From: Pseudanabaena sp.
Lineage (GTDB): Bacteria > Cyanobacteriota > Cyanobacteriia > Pseudanabaenales > Pseudanabaenaceae
NCBI GenBank assembly: GCA_003249015.1
Contig: QBLS01000005.1
Coordinates: 1 to 64,000, forward strand
DNA length: 64,000 nt
Reading direction: 5' to 3'
Program-made: the position numbers and the translations under genes
Part shown: positions 36,059-44,623 of the stretch, piece by piece
How positions within the stretch are numbered: position 1 is the stretch's first letter
How the letters are laid out: every line of letters starts with the position of its first letter
Notes under the pieces: generated by a model
Seen by the model: only the letters and a program-made list of their open reading frames with translations
Told to the model about the DNA's origin: nothing
Database searches by the model: none

Positions 36059-36826
36059 TTATTTTGGTGGCGGAGCTGCTGCTGCCGCCGCTGCTTCAGC
36101 AGCAGCCTTTAGTTCTTCTTCTGTCTTCGGCACAAAAGCCTGTAATGTAAAGTCCGCACCAATCAAAGGTGGCAAACTATCAAGAATTTCTTTTTCTTTG
36201 CCAGCAGCGATCGGGCGAGAAAACTTAAAACTAGTAATCGGTAAAGTCTTCTTAGTTAGTTTTAAATCCTTAACAATTAGTAGAGGTTTTAGGCGTTCAA
36301 TTTTTTGGATAGTACTGAGAACATCCTCAAATTTGCCATCAAAACCAATATTGAAAGTATAGGTATCGTACTGAGTACCTTTAACTGGTTCTGCTGGCTG
36401 AAAAGTTCTCAAGGTTCCTGCGATTTCATAGGAAAAGTCAGGTGGTAATGCGATCACAATTGTCTTGGGGATTTGCTCTTGAATATCGCGAATTAGCGTA
36501 TCGATATTATCTACACTAGGTAACAGGGACAGCACAAACTTATTTTGCTGCTTAGCTTCTTCAATCTTTTCTAAAACATTACCCTTACTAGCAACCTGAC
36601 CTTTCAGCCCTGCCACAGCAGACTTCTTAGTCTCTATATTTTGCTGACCAGATTGTACCTGCTCCAAAATAGGCATGACGTAAGTAGTCGCAGCGTATCC
36701 AGCCAATCCAATACCTGCAATACCAATCAATATGCCTAAGATTTTTGAGGTTAGAGTGACACCAAATAGAGTAATGCCACCTGCTGAACCATCTTCAATT
36801 CCTGAAGTTGCTCCAAAGTTTGCCAT
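36059..36826 (-). CDS. pilO: Type IV pilus assembly protein PilO
   Basis: Inner-membrane alignment-complex protein that pairs with PilN. The 255 residues hold one transmembrane helix (about 27-50, ILGILIGIAGIGLAGYAATT) and a coiled-coil stretch (about 55-95). The PilO ferredoxin-like domain follows, with IPKTIVIALPPDFSY, YDTYTFNIGFDGKFEDVLSTIQKIERLKPLLIVKDLKL. An unusual Ala/Pro-rich tail (about 240-255) ends the chain; it could stand in for contacts that PilP makes elsewhere (inference). Its ATG overlaps the pilN stop by one base (TAATG). Confidence 0.9.
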   Translation of the reverse strand: MANFGATSGIEDGSAGGITLFGVTLTSKILGILIGIAGIGLAGYAATTYVMPILEQVQSGQQNIETKKSAVAGLKGQVASKGNVLEKIEEAKQQNKFVLSLLPSVDNIDTLIRDIQEQIPKTIVIALPPDFSYEIAGTLRTFQPAEPVKGTQYDTYTFNIGFDGKFEDVLSTIQKIERLKPLLIVKDLKLTKKTLPITSFKFSRPIAAGKEKEILDSLPPLIGADFTLQAFVPKTEEELKAAAEAAAAAAAPPPK

Positions 36827-37536
36827 TATTTAATCACTCCTTCTTGCTTTAATAAATTGACGCGAGTGACCAGACCATCAGCGCCTGTTTTTTGCAGTTC
36901 GGGCAGTATTTCTGATGGGCTCTTAGTGGTCGTAGCTGTCACAATTTGAAAATTAACTAGAGTAAAGTTGTTGTCAGTTGTAGCTTGCTGCAAGGTCGAT
37001 GACAGCAACTTAGTTTGGGTAGGATCTAGCAAGGGAGATGCTTTTAGCAGTAGCAAAAAGTCATTTAATTCGTTGTAGCTAGTTGTCTTACCATTGAGAG
37101 AAATTGTCGAACCTGTTCTTGGAGATTCAGGCGTAGGAGCGATCGTAGCCTGTGTAATTGAATCCACTTGCACAGTAATTGGTGTGCGCTTCCTAATCTC
37201 ATCAGACAAAGCGCTAGCAGGTAAATTACCGATAAACAAGCCCACTAGCTCAGTCGTTCTCGCTTGAATACCTTGCAGTTCTGTCTCCTGTCCTGTGAGA
37301 GCCGCCAGTTTTCCCGTCAGTTCCGTTTCTTCAGCAGTCAAAGTAGATAGTTGCTCTTGGATTCCTTGATTGGCTCCATTGAGAATAACCCAAGCACCGC
37401 CAACGATCGCTAGAGCCGCTACCGCCACCGCACCGCCATAAATCAGAAATTGAGAATCAGCGATCGGCTGCCTCTCGGTGGCTTGAGCCTGCTCAGCAAC
37501 GCGATCGCTTAAAAAGTTAATGTCAAGTGTATACAT
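36826..37536 (-). CDS. pilN: Type IV pilus assembly protein PilN
   Basis: Inner-membrane partner of PilO and docking site for PilM. The 236 residues begin MYTLDINFLSDRVAEQ; the INFL motif binds PilM in the family. One transmembrane helix follows (about 30-52), then a coiled coil (TLTAEETELTGKLAALTGQETELQ), then the periplasmic ferredoxin-like domain (ITVQVDSITQ..., NELNDFLLLLKASPLL). Located between pilM (10-base gap) and pilO (one-base overlap), so translation is tightly coupled. Confidence 0.9.
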   Translation of the reverse strand: MYTLDINFLSDRVAEQAQATERQPIADSQFLIYGGAVAVAALAIVGGAWVILNGANQGIQEQLSTLTAEETELTGKLAALTGQETELQGIQARTTELVGLFIGNLPASALSDEIRKRTPITVQVDSITQATIAPTPESPRTGSTISLNGKTTSYNELNDFLLLLKASPLLDPTQTKLLSSTLQQATTDNNFTLVNFQIVTATTTKSPSEILPELQKTGADGLVTRVNLLKQEGVIK

Positions 37537-37546
37537 ATCAGTTGTT

Positions 37547-38656
37547 TTAAACCTCCCTCAAACCTAGACCCAGAGCCACAGACAACGCCATTCTCTCTTG
37601 AATTGGCATTTCTCCGTCAAAGGTTACACCTACAGCAGTAAGGGGATCAACAGCAGTTGCCGCAATTCCCAACCTTTGACTGAAGAATTCATTCAACTGA
37701 CCGATACAGGCTCCAGGACCAGCGATCAAAAGTTGAACTACATCTGAGCCAGGAGATTGGCTAGTGTAGAAGTCAATGGAGCGTCGTAGCTCATCGGATA
37801 GGTCACCCACCACTCTCATAATGGCAGCATCGCCTGGGGTGTTGCCACCCCCAGCTAACCCAGCCGTATCCATTGCTTGAACTGGCACAATCGTAGAGCT
37901 GAGCATTTCCATATCGGTAGTCCGACGTGGTGGCAAATTAATCGCCCGTAATTGAGCATTCTGGATTTGAGCCGTTCCAATGGGAAAAGTACGTGAGAAC
38001 TGAGGAACTCCATCAACAGTAACCGTAATTTCTGTTGCCTCATATTCAATATCAACGATCGCTACCGCTTCCGCTAGGGTACTGAAGCGAGATAGCTCAT
38101 TGTGCATAGCACGAATTAGAGCGAAGCTGCTAACTTCCACAATATCCACTTGTAGCTGAGCAATTTCAAGGGCGTTGATATAGCTATCGGTAACTTCCTT
38201 GGGTGTGGCTACCATCAAAATTTCAATGCGCTCAATGCCGTCATCATCAAGGGCTGTACCCAATTTTTGATAATCGACATCCGCGTCTTCACGGGGGAAG
38301 GGTAAGTACAAACTAGCTTCTTGATTGAGCACCATTTCACGTAACTCCACATCGGGAATTTCCGCTGGTAATCGAATCAATCGACTGACAGTCTCTCTGC
38401 CTGGCAGTGCTGTCGCGACTTGTTTTAACTTTACCTTTTTCTCTGTTAGCAGACTGCGAATGATTTCTCCCAGCGCTACAGGATCAAGAATGCGCCCTTC
38501 TTCAACTGTTCCCTCAGGCAGCTCAATACTGCCATACGTCACCAGCTTGTAGGAAGACTGACCTTTGCGGCGCAGTTGCACTAAGTTAACTTTCTCGGAA
38601 GTTATTTCAATTCCGATCCCTTTTTTAGACTTTCCGCCAAACTTTAAGCCGAACAT
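37547..38656 (-). CDS. pilM: Type IV pilus assembly ATPase-like protein PilM
   Basis: Cytoplasmic actin-fold protein that binds the N-terminus of PilN. The 369-residue length is usual. Visible features are GIEITSEKVNLVQLRRKG (phosphate-1 type strand), ATALPGRETVSRLIRLP, the VDIVEVSSFALIRAM segment, VDIEYEATEITV (phosphate-2) and LLIAGPGACIGQLNEFFSQRLG (adenosine region). It is the first gene of the pil operon; the promoter must be in the gap above 38656. Confidence 0.93.
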   Translation of the reverse strand: MFGLKFGGKSKKGIGIEITSEKVNLVQLRRKGQSSYKLVTYGSIELPEGTVEEGRILDPVALGEIIRSLLTEKKVKLKQVATALPGRETVSRLIRLPAEIPDVELREMVLNQEASLYLPFPREDADVDYQKLGTALDDDGIERIEILMVATPKEVTDSYINALEIAQLQVDIVEVSSFALIRAMHNELSRFSTLAEAVAIVDIEYEATEITVTVDGVPQFSRTFPIGTAQIQNAQLRAINLPPRRTTDMEMLSSTIVPVQAMDTAGLAGGGNTPGDAAIMRVVGDLSDELRRSIDFYTSQSPGSDVVQLLIAGPGACIGQLNEFFSQRLGIAATAVDPLTAVGVTFDGEMPIQERMALSVALGLGLREV

Positions 38657-38974
38657 AAGCGTGTCTTTACGAGTTTTGTAGCTTTTGTAGCACTGGGCAT
38701 ACTAAACAATGGAGGGATTATAGACCGATAGTGTCCATTGTCAATAGCACAGACCAAAATAATTATGACAAATACTGGAAATGTCCAATTTTGCCTTGTT
38801 TCTTATAGACGATTTTGGTCTTTTCTGCAAATAAAAAAAGAGTTTTCTGCAATTCTCTCTATAAAAATCATTTTTTGTATGGCAAAGCCCAAAAGAGTAA
38901 GGACGGCGCTTCGCGCCGTCCTTACTCTTTTGGGCTTGTGAAAGAATTATGCTGCTTAGCAACACAATTCTTAG
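38657..38974. other. Intergenic region upstream of pilM
   Basis: No gene. It holds a perfect palindrome at 38885-38937 (AAGCCCAAAAGAGTAAGGAC... with a TTC loop) and AT-rich sequence next to pilM that should carry the pil operon promoter. No tRNA was seen. Confidence 0.5.
38885..38937. repeat. 53-bp palindrome
   Basis: Arms AAGCCCAAAAGAGTAAGGAC and complement with core GGCGC-TTC-GCGCC. Confidence 0.85.
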
Positions 38975-39577
38975 TTATTTGTCGTTTCTTAGTTGCAGTT
39001 GTCGAGACTGGATTAAACTTCGTAGGCTGGCATCCTGTCTTTGCTGGCGAGTGATCTGGTTAAAGTCTTTATTGGTAAATCCATGACGGCGAATTTCATC
39101 TTCGGTGAAGCTGCGTAGCTGTTCACAGAGATTTTGCAAAAAGTCGGGCTGTTGGGATAAATCGCATACCCTAATCTGCTGGGACTCTGCAAGACTTGCC
39201 ACGCTATTCCAGTTGGGATTGTTTTTGGCAGCCTTGAATATTTCCAAGCGCTTACTTTCGATCGCATTGGCAGCGGCAGCATATCGAGTAATTTGATCAT
39301 CTCCAAATACAGCTTGATTCAGAATGTTGTTCAACTGCATTAATGTGGGTGAAGTTTGACTTTGCGCCATTGCCGCAGAGCGATCGCTCTTTAAAATCTG
39401 TTCAGCAACCAAAGATAGCATCAGGCTCAAACCTAAGCAGCCCGAAACATATGCCCCCTTATAAAAATAAGTAACTGATTTTTTGAGGCGCGGCTTTGCC
39501 ATGCTCTCAAAAATCTGGTTCTTGATTAGGTTAAATTGATCTTTAAGATGATTTGTCTGCCTCTGATTCATAATCAT
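38975..39577 (-). CDS. Membrane-anchored or secreted protein of unknown function
   Basis: A 200-residue protein. The N-terminal part up to about residue 33 (IKNQIFESMAKPRLKKS) is encoded largely by a palindromic repeat. A hydrophobic segment (about 43-63) then serves as anchor or signal. The rest is helical with ITRYAAAANAIESKRLEIFKAA, a two-Cys stretch (VCDLSQQ... and LCEQLRSF) and a charged end. The ANAIE..R pattern recalls the DUF4168-type secreted proteins of cyanobacteria, only weakly. Translation may really begin nearer the hydrophobic segment, for example at the Met of SMAKPRLKK. Confidence 0.6.
   Translation of the reverse strand: MIMNQRQTNHLKDQFNLIKNQIFESMAKPRLKKSVTYFYKGAYVSGCLGLSLMLSLVAEQILKSDRSAAMAQSQTSPTLMQLNNILNQAVFGDDQITRYAAAANAIESKRLEIFKAAKNNPNWNSVASLAESQQIRVCDLSQQPDFLQNLCEQLRSFTEDEIRRHGFTNKDFNQITRQQRQDASLRSLIQSRQLQLRNDK
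39480..39530. repeat. Second coding copy of the trpF-type palindromic repeat
   Basis: TTTTTGAGG-CGCGGC...TGCTCTCAAAAATCTGGTTCTTGATTA lines up with 8211-8260. On the minus strand it encodes KNQIFESMAKPRLKK, parallel to KNPVFEGAAPPRPQKL in TrpF. Confidence 0.75.
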
Positions 39578-39729
39578 TTGCCATTGCTCGCCAAAAACAC
39601 TAGGGACGTATGCTTACAGCTATAGCCAGTCTCGCGAAGATGCAAAACCACAAAATGATGAATCGTGATAAGAAACGTCGCAATTATTTTCTGGCTAAAG
39701 CTCTATTTTGCTGTATAAATAACACTGAC

Positions 39730-40837
39730 TCAAATTGGCTGATTTTGTTGCCTCAAATAAGCCTGAATAAATGGTTCAAGTTCACCATCCATTACACTTT
39801 GAATATTAGTGGTTTCTTCGCCTGTGCGTAAGTCCTTAACCAATTGGTAAGGATGGAACACATAGTTACGGATTTGATTTCCCCAAGCTGCTTCTACCAT
39901 GTCACCACGAATATCAGCGATCCTTTGGGCGCGTTGTTCTTGAGCAATGATTAAAAGTTTTGCCTTCAACAAGCGCATGGCAGTTTCTTTGTTTTGTAAC
40001 TGCGATCGCTCCTGAGTACAGCGCACCGAAATTCCTGTAGGCAAATGGGTAATTCGCACCGCAGTTTCTACTTTATTCACGTTCTGCCCGCCTTTGCCCC
40101 CAGCCCGCGTAGTTGTGATTTCTAGTTCTTTGGGGTCAATCTCTAGATCCACGTCTTCCTCTAGTAAGGGCATCACTTCCACGCCCGCAAAGCTAGTTTG
40201 CCGCTTATCATTGGCATTGAAAGGCGAAATTCTGACAAGGCGATGGGTTCCTTTTTCGGGGGCAAGATAGCCATAGGCATAACGACCATAAACTAGCAGG
40301 GTCACTGATTTAATGCCCGCCTCCTCACCTTCGGATATTTCCGATATCATTACCTTGTAGCCTTGAGACTCACAAAAACGGGTATACATCCGCAATAACA
40401 TTTCTGTCCAGTCTTGGGAGTCAGTGCCTCCCGCCCCTGCATTGATCGTTAGAACCGCATCGTATTTATCGTAAGTACCTGATAGCAACTGCTCCAAGTC
40501 CCAACGGTCTAGTTCTTGCAATAGTTGGTCGAGACTTTGCTTGGCTTCATTGACTAGGGACTGATCTTGCTCAAGGGCTAGGAGCTCAGCGATCGCCTCA
40601 AGATTGTCGATGGTTTGCCACCAACGATCAAATTTTTCGATGTAAGACTTGTAGGAATCGAGTTCCCGCATGGTCTTTTGAGCTTGATCGCTATTTTCCC
40701 AAAATTCTGGTTGAGCCGCCGTTTGCTCTAGGTCTTTGACTTTTGCAGCGATCGCAGGTAAGTCAAAGATATTCCTGAGCGTTGCTCAGGCGTTGAGATA
40801 AAGTCTGAGTCTGACGGGAAATTTCACTAACTTCCAC
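39730..40837 (-). CDS. prfB: Peptide chain release factor 2, with programmed +1 frameshift
   Basis: Terminates translation at UGA and UAA. The first 24 codons start at GTG 40837 ([24 protein letters not shown]), with GGAG upstream, and end at an in-frame TGA (40765-40763). A shift of +1 at CTT TGA C continues into [13 protein letters not shown] and the remaining frame to 39730, giving 368 residues, as usual. Family features are the SPF recognition tripeptide in [15 protein letters not shown], the GGQ loop [22 protein letters not shown], and the C-terminal tail. An annotation without the shift would start near 40671 and lose about 55 residues. Confidence 0.94.
40762..40776 (-). promoter_or_regulatory. 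prfB autoregulatory frameshift site
   Basis: On the minus strand AGGAATATCTTTGAC: a Shine-Dalgarno-like AGGA followed by CTT TGA C, the conserved RF2 slippery site. Low RF2 lets ribosomes shift at the UGA and make more RF2. Confidence 0.88.
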
Positions 40838-41313
40838 TGAAATATTTCTCCAAATTATTTAATTACAGCAGATCAAAAAATGGCTAAGCCATTTTCTGAT
40901 CTAAAGTCAAGCTACTCATAACAATTTTACAAGCCTCTTATTCTAGCAAAATAGGTTGTTTAAAAAGCTTTGATATAAAACCCTAAAACCTGCGGCGCAC
41001 GCTGCGCGTGCGCCGCAGGTTTTAGAACTGGTTTTTGTGTTTACTCAGTCTGGTGAAGTCAAGGATTTATTTCCCCGTCGAAAATGGGGAAATAAACCTT
41101 TGTACCTTTGTAACTCGCTTGCTTGAAAAGCTCCAAAGATTAATGGTGGCGCATAGTGCCACCATTAATCTTTAGCTATTTTTGTCCTAACAAGACTGAC
41201 TTAAGCTATACGTTCAAACTCTCCTTAAAAACAAAGGATTTTTTTATTTTTTCAAGCCCAATTTTAGTGTTTTCAGTGGCGAAGGCGCTGAAAACAACAA
41301 AATTGGTTTCATA
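40838..41313. other. Intergenic region with three palindromes
   Basis: No gene. Hairpins lie at 40983-41025 (CTAAAACCTGCGGCGCACGC arm), about 41068-41096 (ATTTCCCC...GGGGAAAT) and 41135-41173 (AAAGATTAATGGTGGC arm). A TAGCTATTTTTGTCCTAACAAG stretch of the TATAGC-ended element family follows. A further stem TTTTCAG-GCGAAGGC-CTGAAAA lies at about 41270-41296, just before the FHA gene. Confidence 0.6.
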
Positions 41314-41730
41314 ATGGCAATTATTGTCTTGCCCCCAGGAAATCAAAATATGCCCCAAAAACCCATTGAAGAAACTGAAATCAGTATTAATTTATCGCCA
41401 GAGCCAACCTTAATCGTGACTGACAACAGTGGAACTCGCAAAATGCCACTGATCGATGAAAAATACACAATAGGTCGGGAAGCAGATAACCAAGTCTGCC
41501 TAAATTCTGACTTTGTATCCCGTTATCATGCTGTACTGATTAGGGTTAGCGATCGCCATAAGTTCATCACATACCGTATAGTTGACGGTAGCATTGCTGG
41601 CAAGCCCAGCAAGAACGGGATAGTCCTGAATGCTCTCAAACAAGTCTCTTCCCATGAGTTACAGGATGGCGATATCGTTACTTTTGCTCCTGAAGTCCAT
41701 ATTCTGTACTTAGCGCCGAGAGAGACGTAA
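41314..41730 (+). CDS. FHA-domain protein 1
   Basis: A 138-residue protein made of a short N-terminal lead and one forkhead-associated domain (about 30-130), which binds phosphothreonine peptides. Core motifs are TIGREADNQVCL (GR), SDFVSRYHAVLIRV (SxxH) and GKPSKNGIVLN (NG). It has no fused kinase or other domain. A second FHA gene follows 195 bases later with the same core. Such free FHA proteins usually act as adaptors for Ser/Thr kinase signalling. No kinase is present in this window, so the partners are unknown. Confidence 0.88.
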   Translation: MAIIVLPPGNQNMPQKPIEETEISINLSPEPTLIVTDNSGTRKMPLIDEKYTIGREADNQVCLNSDFVSRYHAVLIRVSDRHKFITYRIVDGSIAGKPSKNGIVLNALKQVSSHELQDGDIVTFAPEVHILYLAPRET

Positions 41731-41924
41731 AGTTTATGTGCTTGCTGGTTCCAATATCTAGTTTGTTGGGTAACATCAACAGAATAGTTGTAAAAACCAA
41801 TTAAAAAATTAATCAGCTTAAGCCACGTTTTTTCTATAAAGTACAGCCAAGTTAAGTCAAATGCTTACCGATACCATATACTTTTCGCTAGTAAGCGATA
41901 TCTACTTCTTTTTTGGGCGAGCTA

Positions 41925-42278
41925 ATGAGCGAAGTACACGTTAGTCACACGCTATTAATCACAGATGCGAGAGGTAGTAGAAAACTCGTACTTGATGGTT
42001 TAAAGTACACAATTGGGCGGGATGTGAATAACAATATTCAGCTATATTCGCGTTTTGTGTCTCGTCAGCATGCAGTTTTGCTGAGAGTCCCTGGGGAGGG
42101 TGGTAAGTATTTATATCGAATTATTGATGGGGATTTGTCTGGTAAGCCTAGTGTTAATGGCGTAATTATTAACCATCATATGAAAGTAGCCTCTTCCTAC
42201 GATTTACGTAATGGTGATGTGATTACGCTTGCCCCAAATGTAGAGCTTACTTATTTAAATAGTCCTGTTAGTGAATAA
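41925..42278 (+). CDS. FHA-domain protein 2
   Basis: A 117-residue protein from ATG 41925 (the frame is open to TTG 41913). It is almost entirely one FHA domain: KYTIGRDVNNNIQL, SRFVSRQHAVLLRV and GKPSVNGVIIN are the three conserved blocks, and the strand order matches FHA protein 1. The two share many positions, so they are an ancient tandem duplication, with separate N-terminal leads. It is probably a phosphothreonine-binding adaptor, cytoplasmic. Confidence 0.87.
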   Translation: MSEVHVSHTLLITDARGSRKLVLDGLKYTIGRDVNNNIQLYSRFVSRQHAVLLRVPGEGGKYLYRIIDGDLSGKPSVNGVIINHHMKVASSYDLRNGDVITLAPNVELTYLNSPVSE

Positions 42279-42881
42279 ATAGAAAACAAAATAAAGGTAA
42301 CGCTTTGCGTTGCCTTTATTTTGTTGGTTTATACAGAGATTGATATTCAAATCCAAACTAGGAAAAGCTTTTAAGATTTTGCTTGGTATAGTTCTTATAG
42401 CAAAGCAAGGGTTAGTTAGTACAAATCAAAAACCAGAAGGCGAGTGGCGGCGCGGAGTGCCGCCACTCGCCTTCTGGTTTTATGTCCTAAGCAAAACTTT
42501 TTTTGCTATACACAAATTTACAAAAGTGTGACTACATTTTTGTAAATTAAAAAGCCGACCCAGTACAGGTTTTTAAATAAAGAAATGGCATAGCCATTTC
42601 TTTATTCGGTATTAGCGGTAATTTTTTGTATGCCATGTTTTAAATGACATTTTTGATGATGATTTCTAGTTGATACAGATTAGAACTAGATGAAACAATT
42701 CTATACAAGGTGTAAATCCCATTAACAAGAGACCAATAGCAGCCTAATGTGCCGTCATTCATCTTTTGGGAATTAGGGCACATAAGTAGCTCAGTGTCGC
42801 TTTATCGCGCCATCAAAAATCAGTTTCTAATTTGATGGCGAAGCCCTAAATACGCAATTTAGCTAAGTTGCAAAGGTAGAT
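42279..42881. other. 603-base intergenic region, mostly repeat elements
   Basis: Contains a hairpin straight after the FHA gene (AATAAAGGTAACGC...GTTGCCTTTATT), the 115-bp TATAGC element (42396-42510), and an inverted copy of the AAAGTG/AAATGGC mosaic (about 42515-42605). The remaining 42620-42880 is unexplained: it has an ATGTGCC...GGCACAT inverted repeat (about 42748-42784) and no open frame worth calling. Confidence 0.5.
42396..42510. repeat. 115-bp MITE-like element, copy 1
   Basis: Begins TATAGCAAAGCAAGGGTTAG, ends AAACTTTTTTTGCTATA, with a central stem GGCGAGTGGCGGCGC / complement. Same length and ends as 58507-58621 and 62751-62865. Confidence 0.85.
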
Positions 42882-43325
42882 ATGGCAATTGTTCTTAACG
42901 CGATCGCAATTATTAGTGTTCTTATATTTTGGTTGCGTCTTAATAAAATTGAAACTAAGGTCGAAAAATATTTAGACAGGCATATTTACAGGCGCAAAAG
43001 AGCACTGAAGCCCAGATTAATTCCCCAGCCAATTGTTAAAACTAGGATTAAAACTCAAGCAGCTAAGAGCAAAGCGCCCTCAAGTTTTGCTCCTCAGAAG
43101 AGATCGCCCCAAGTCCAGATTTATTCCAAAGTCGCCTCATCAAAGCCCCATTCAAAAAGGGCTGGGCGTTGGCGTTGGTTGTTGGCGATTTTAGTCGCAA
43201 GTGTCACAGGAGCAGCGATCGCTTTTGTGCAGTGGAGTAATGGTGTTATTGCCCCCGAATATACAGCCTTAATTTGGTTTGGTATTGGCATATTTTTAGT
43301 TGCTAGTGCCACCTATGCCCTGTAA
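42882..43325 (+). CDS. Membrane protein of unknown function
   Basis: A 147-residue protein with an N-terminal transmembrane helix (about 2-18, IVLNAIAIISVLIFWL) and a basic, poorly structured loop (about 25-98). The loop is rich in Lys, Arg, Ser and Pro (KRALKPRLIPQP, KSKAPSSFAPQKRSPQ). Two more helices follow (about 103-121 and 127-146). No catalytic motif is seen. It precedes csaB on the same strand by 168 bases, with a long palindrome between, so cotranscription is unlikely to be simple. Confidence 0.65.
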   Translation: MAIVLNAIAIISVLIFWLRLNKIETKVEKYLDRHIYRRKRALKPRLIPQPIVKTRIKTQAAKSKAPSSFAPQKRSPQVQIYSKVASSKPHSKRAGRWRWLLAILVASVTGAAIAFVQWSNGVIAPEYTALIWFGIGIFLVASATYAL

Positions 43326-43409
43326 TGCAAATAGTGGGGGCAGCGTGGAGCGCTGCCATCACTATTTGTTTGCGCCTAGCTACTCAAATACGCGACAATC
43401 AGAAAAACC

Positions 43410-43460
43410 CATAGAGACAATTGCAAGGGCGGCAGAGCCGCCCTTGCAATTGTCTCTATG
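43410..43460. repeat. 51-bp perfect palindrome upstream of csaB
   Basis: Arms CATAGAGACAATTGCAAGGG... with core GGGCGGC-AGA-GCCGCCC. It ends 33 bases before the csaB ATG. Confidence 0.85.
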
Positions 43461-43493
43461 GACTACTTCAAGCATTAATAGGCTGTACTCGAT

Positions 43494-44555
43494 ATGCGTC
43501 GCGCTGTTTTATGTGGATATTATGGGATGGGCAATGGGGGCGATGAAGCTTTGCTTGCCACGTTATTACAGATGCTGCCCCAAGATATTCAGCCATTTGT
43601 GCTATCGGCTAGCCCCAAGAATACAGAAAAATTGCACGGAGTCGAAGCGGGCGATCGCTATTCCGCTTTTACGTTATTGAATGCCTTTAAACGCTCGGAC
43701 TTGTTTATTTGGGGCGGCGGTAGTCTGATGCAAGATGCTACGAGTGCGCGTAATCCAATTTATTACGGTGGGGTAATGGGCTTAGCTCAGGGCATGGGTT
43801 TACAGACGATCGCATGGGCGCAAGGGGTTGGCCCCCTTCAACGCAAACTCAGTAAATGGATCTCTAGACGGGCTTTTCAAGGCTGTACGGCAATCTCAGT
43901 ACGCGATCGCCATTCCGCTGAGTTGTTAGCCAATTGGCAAATTAAAAGTATGCTTGCGCCCGACCCTGTGTGGGCTTTGGATTCCACCCCGATTGATGGG
44001 GATTATCCTAATTACCAGTTAGCTGATCCTGTGGTGGCGGTAGTTTTGCGATCGCATCCACAGCTAACATCCTGCCGCCTTGCCACGATTACTGAGGCTT
44101 TGCAAAAATTACAAGCGCTGACCAATGCTCATGTGTGGTTAGTGCCATTTCAACCATCAAGTGACAAGGCGATCGCCCAAGCAATTCGGGATTCGCTCAA
44201 TGCCAAAATGCCCAAACGTAGTCAAATTATGACTCAAGCTGATCCGCGCCGCCTCAAAGGGATCTTTCGTCATGTGGACTTGGCGATCGCCATGCGCCTG
44301 CATGGGGTGATTATGGCGGCGGCTGAGGGGTGTCAATGTTCGGCGATCAGCTATGACCCCAAGGTTTCCTATCTAATCGAAGATCTAGGGATTTCAGGAT
44401 GGGAGTTGGTTGACTTTCCTGAAGATCCCCAAGTTTTGGTAGATACATGGATACAGGATCTGGAGAAACGCCGTCAGGGTAATCAAGCGATCGCTTCACG
44501 CATCAACCAGATTAAACAGCAAGCTTTATTGCATCAGCAATTGCTTACTTGCTGA
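43494..44555 (+). CDS. csaB: Polysaccharide pyruvyl transferase CsaB
   Basis: Transfers pyruvate from PEP onto a cell-wall or surface polysaccharide, in other bacteria creating anchors for SLH-domain S-layer proteins. The 353 residues belong to the polysaccharide pyruvyl transferase family: the opening CGYYGMGNGGDEALLATLLQ, the WGGGSLMQDATSARNPIYYG core, WAQGVGPLQ, VRDRHSAELL, and the C-terminal MRLHGVIMAAAEGCQCSAISYDPKVSYL. The last codons (QQALLHQQLLTC) lie inside a palindrome (44521-44568), so the C-terminus may have been altered. Confidence 0.92.
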   Translation: MRRAVLCGYYGMGNGGDEALLATLLQMLPQDIQPFVLSASPKNTEKLHGVEAGDRYSAFTLLNAFKRSDLFIWGGGSLMQDATSARNPIYYGGVMGLAQGMGLQTIAWAQGVGPLQRKLSKWISRRAFQGCTAISVRDRHSAELLANWQIKSMLAPDPVWALDSTPIDGDYPNYQLADPVVAVVLRSHPQLTSCRLATITEALQKLQALTNAHVWLVPFQPSSDKAIAQAIRDSLNAKMPKRSQIMTQADPRRLKGIFRHVDLAIAMRLHGVIMAAAEGCQCSAISYDPKVSYLIEDLGISGWELVDFPEDPQVLVDTWIQDLEKRRQGNQAIASRINQIKQQALLHQQLLTC

Positions 44556-44568
44556 TGCAATAAAGCTT
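44521..44568. repeat. Palindrome overlapping the csaB 3' end
   Basis: Arms AAGCTTTATTGCATCAGCAA (44521-44540) and its exact complement (44549-44568), with an 8-base loop. The stop TGA of csaB lies within the second arm. Confidence 0.85.
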
Positions 44569-44623
44569 GTTGCAGATATATAATCAAAACATAAAAAGAT
44601 AGTGACTTTTTAAAGTTTTAATA

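Noticed and set aside
38815-39054. Plus-strand frame of 79 codons
   Set aside because: It runs through a perfect palindrome (38885-38937) and overlaps the 3' end of a minus-strand gene; no coding character.
42310-42531. Plus-strand 73-codon frame in the FHA downstream gap
   Set aside because: Nearly all of it lies inside the 115-bp repeat element, so it is repeat sequence read as protein.
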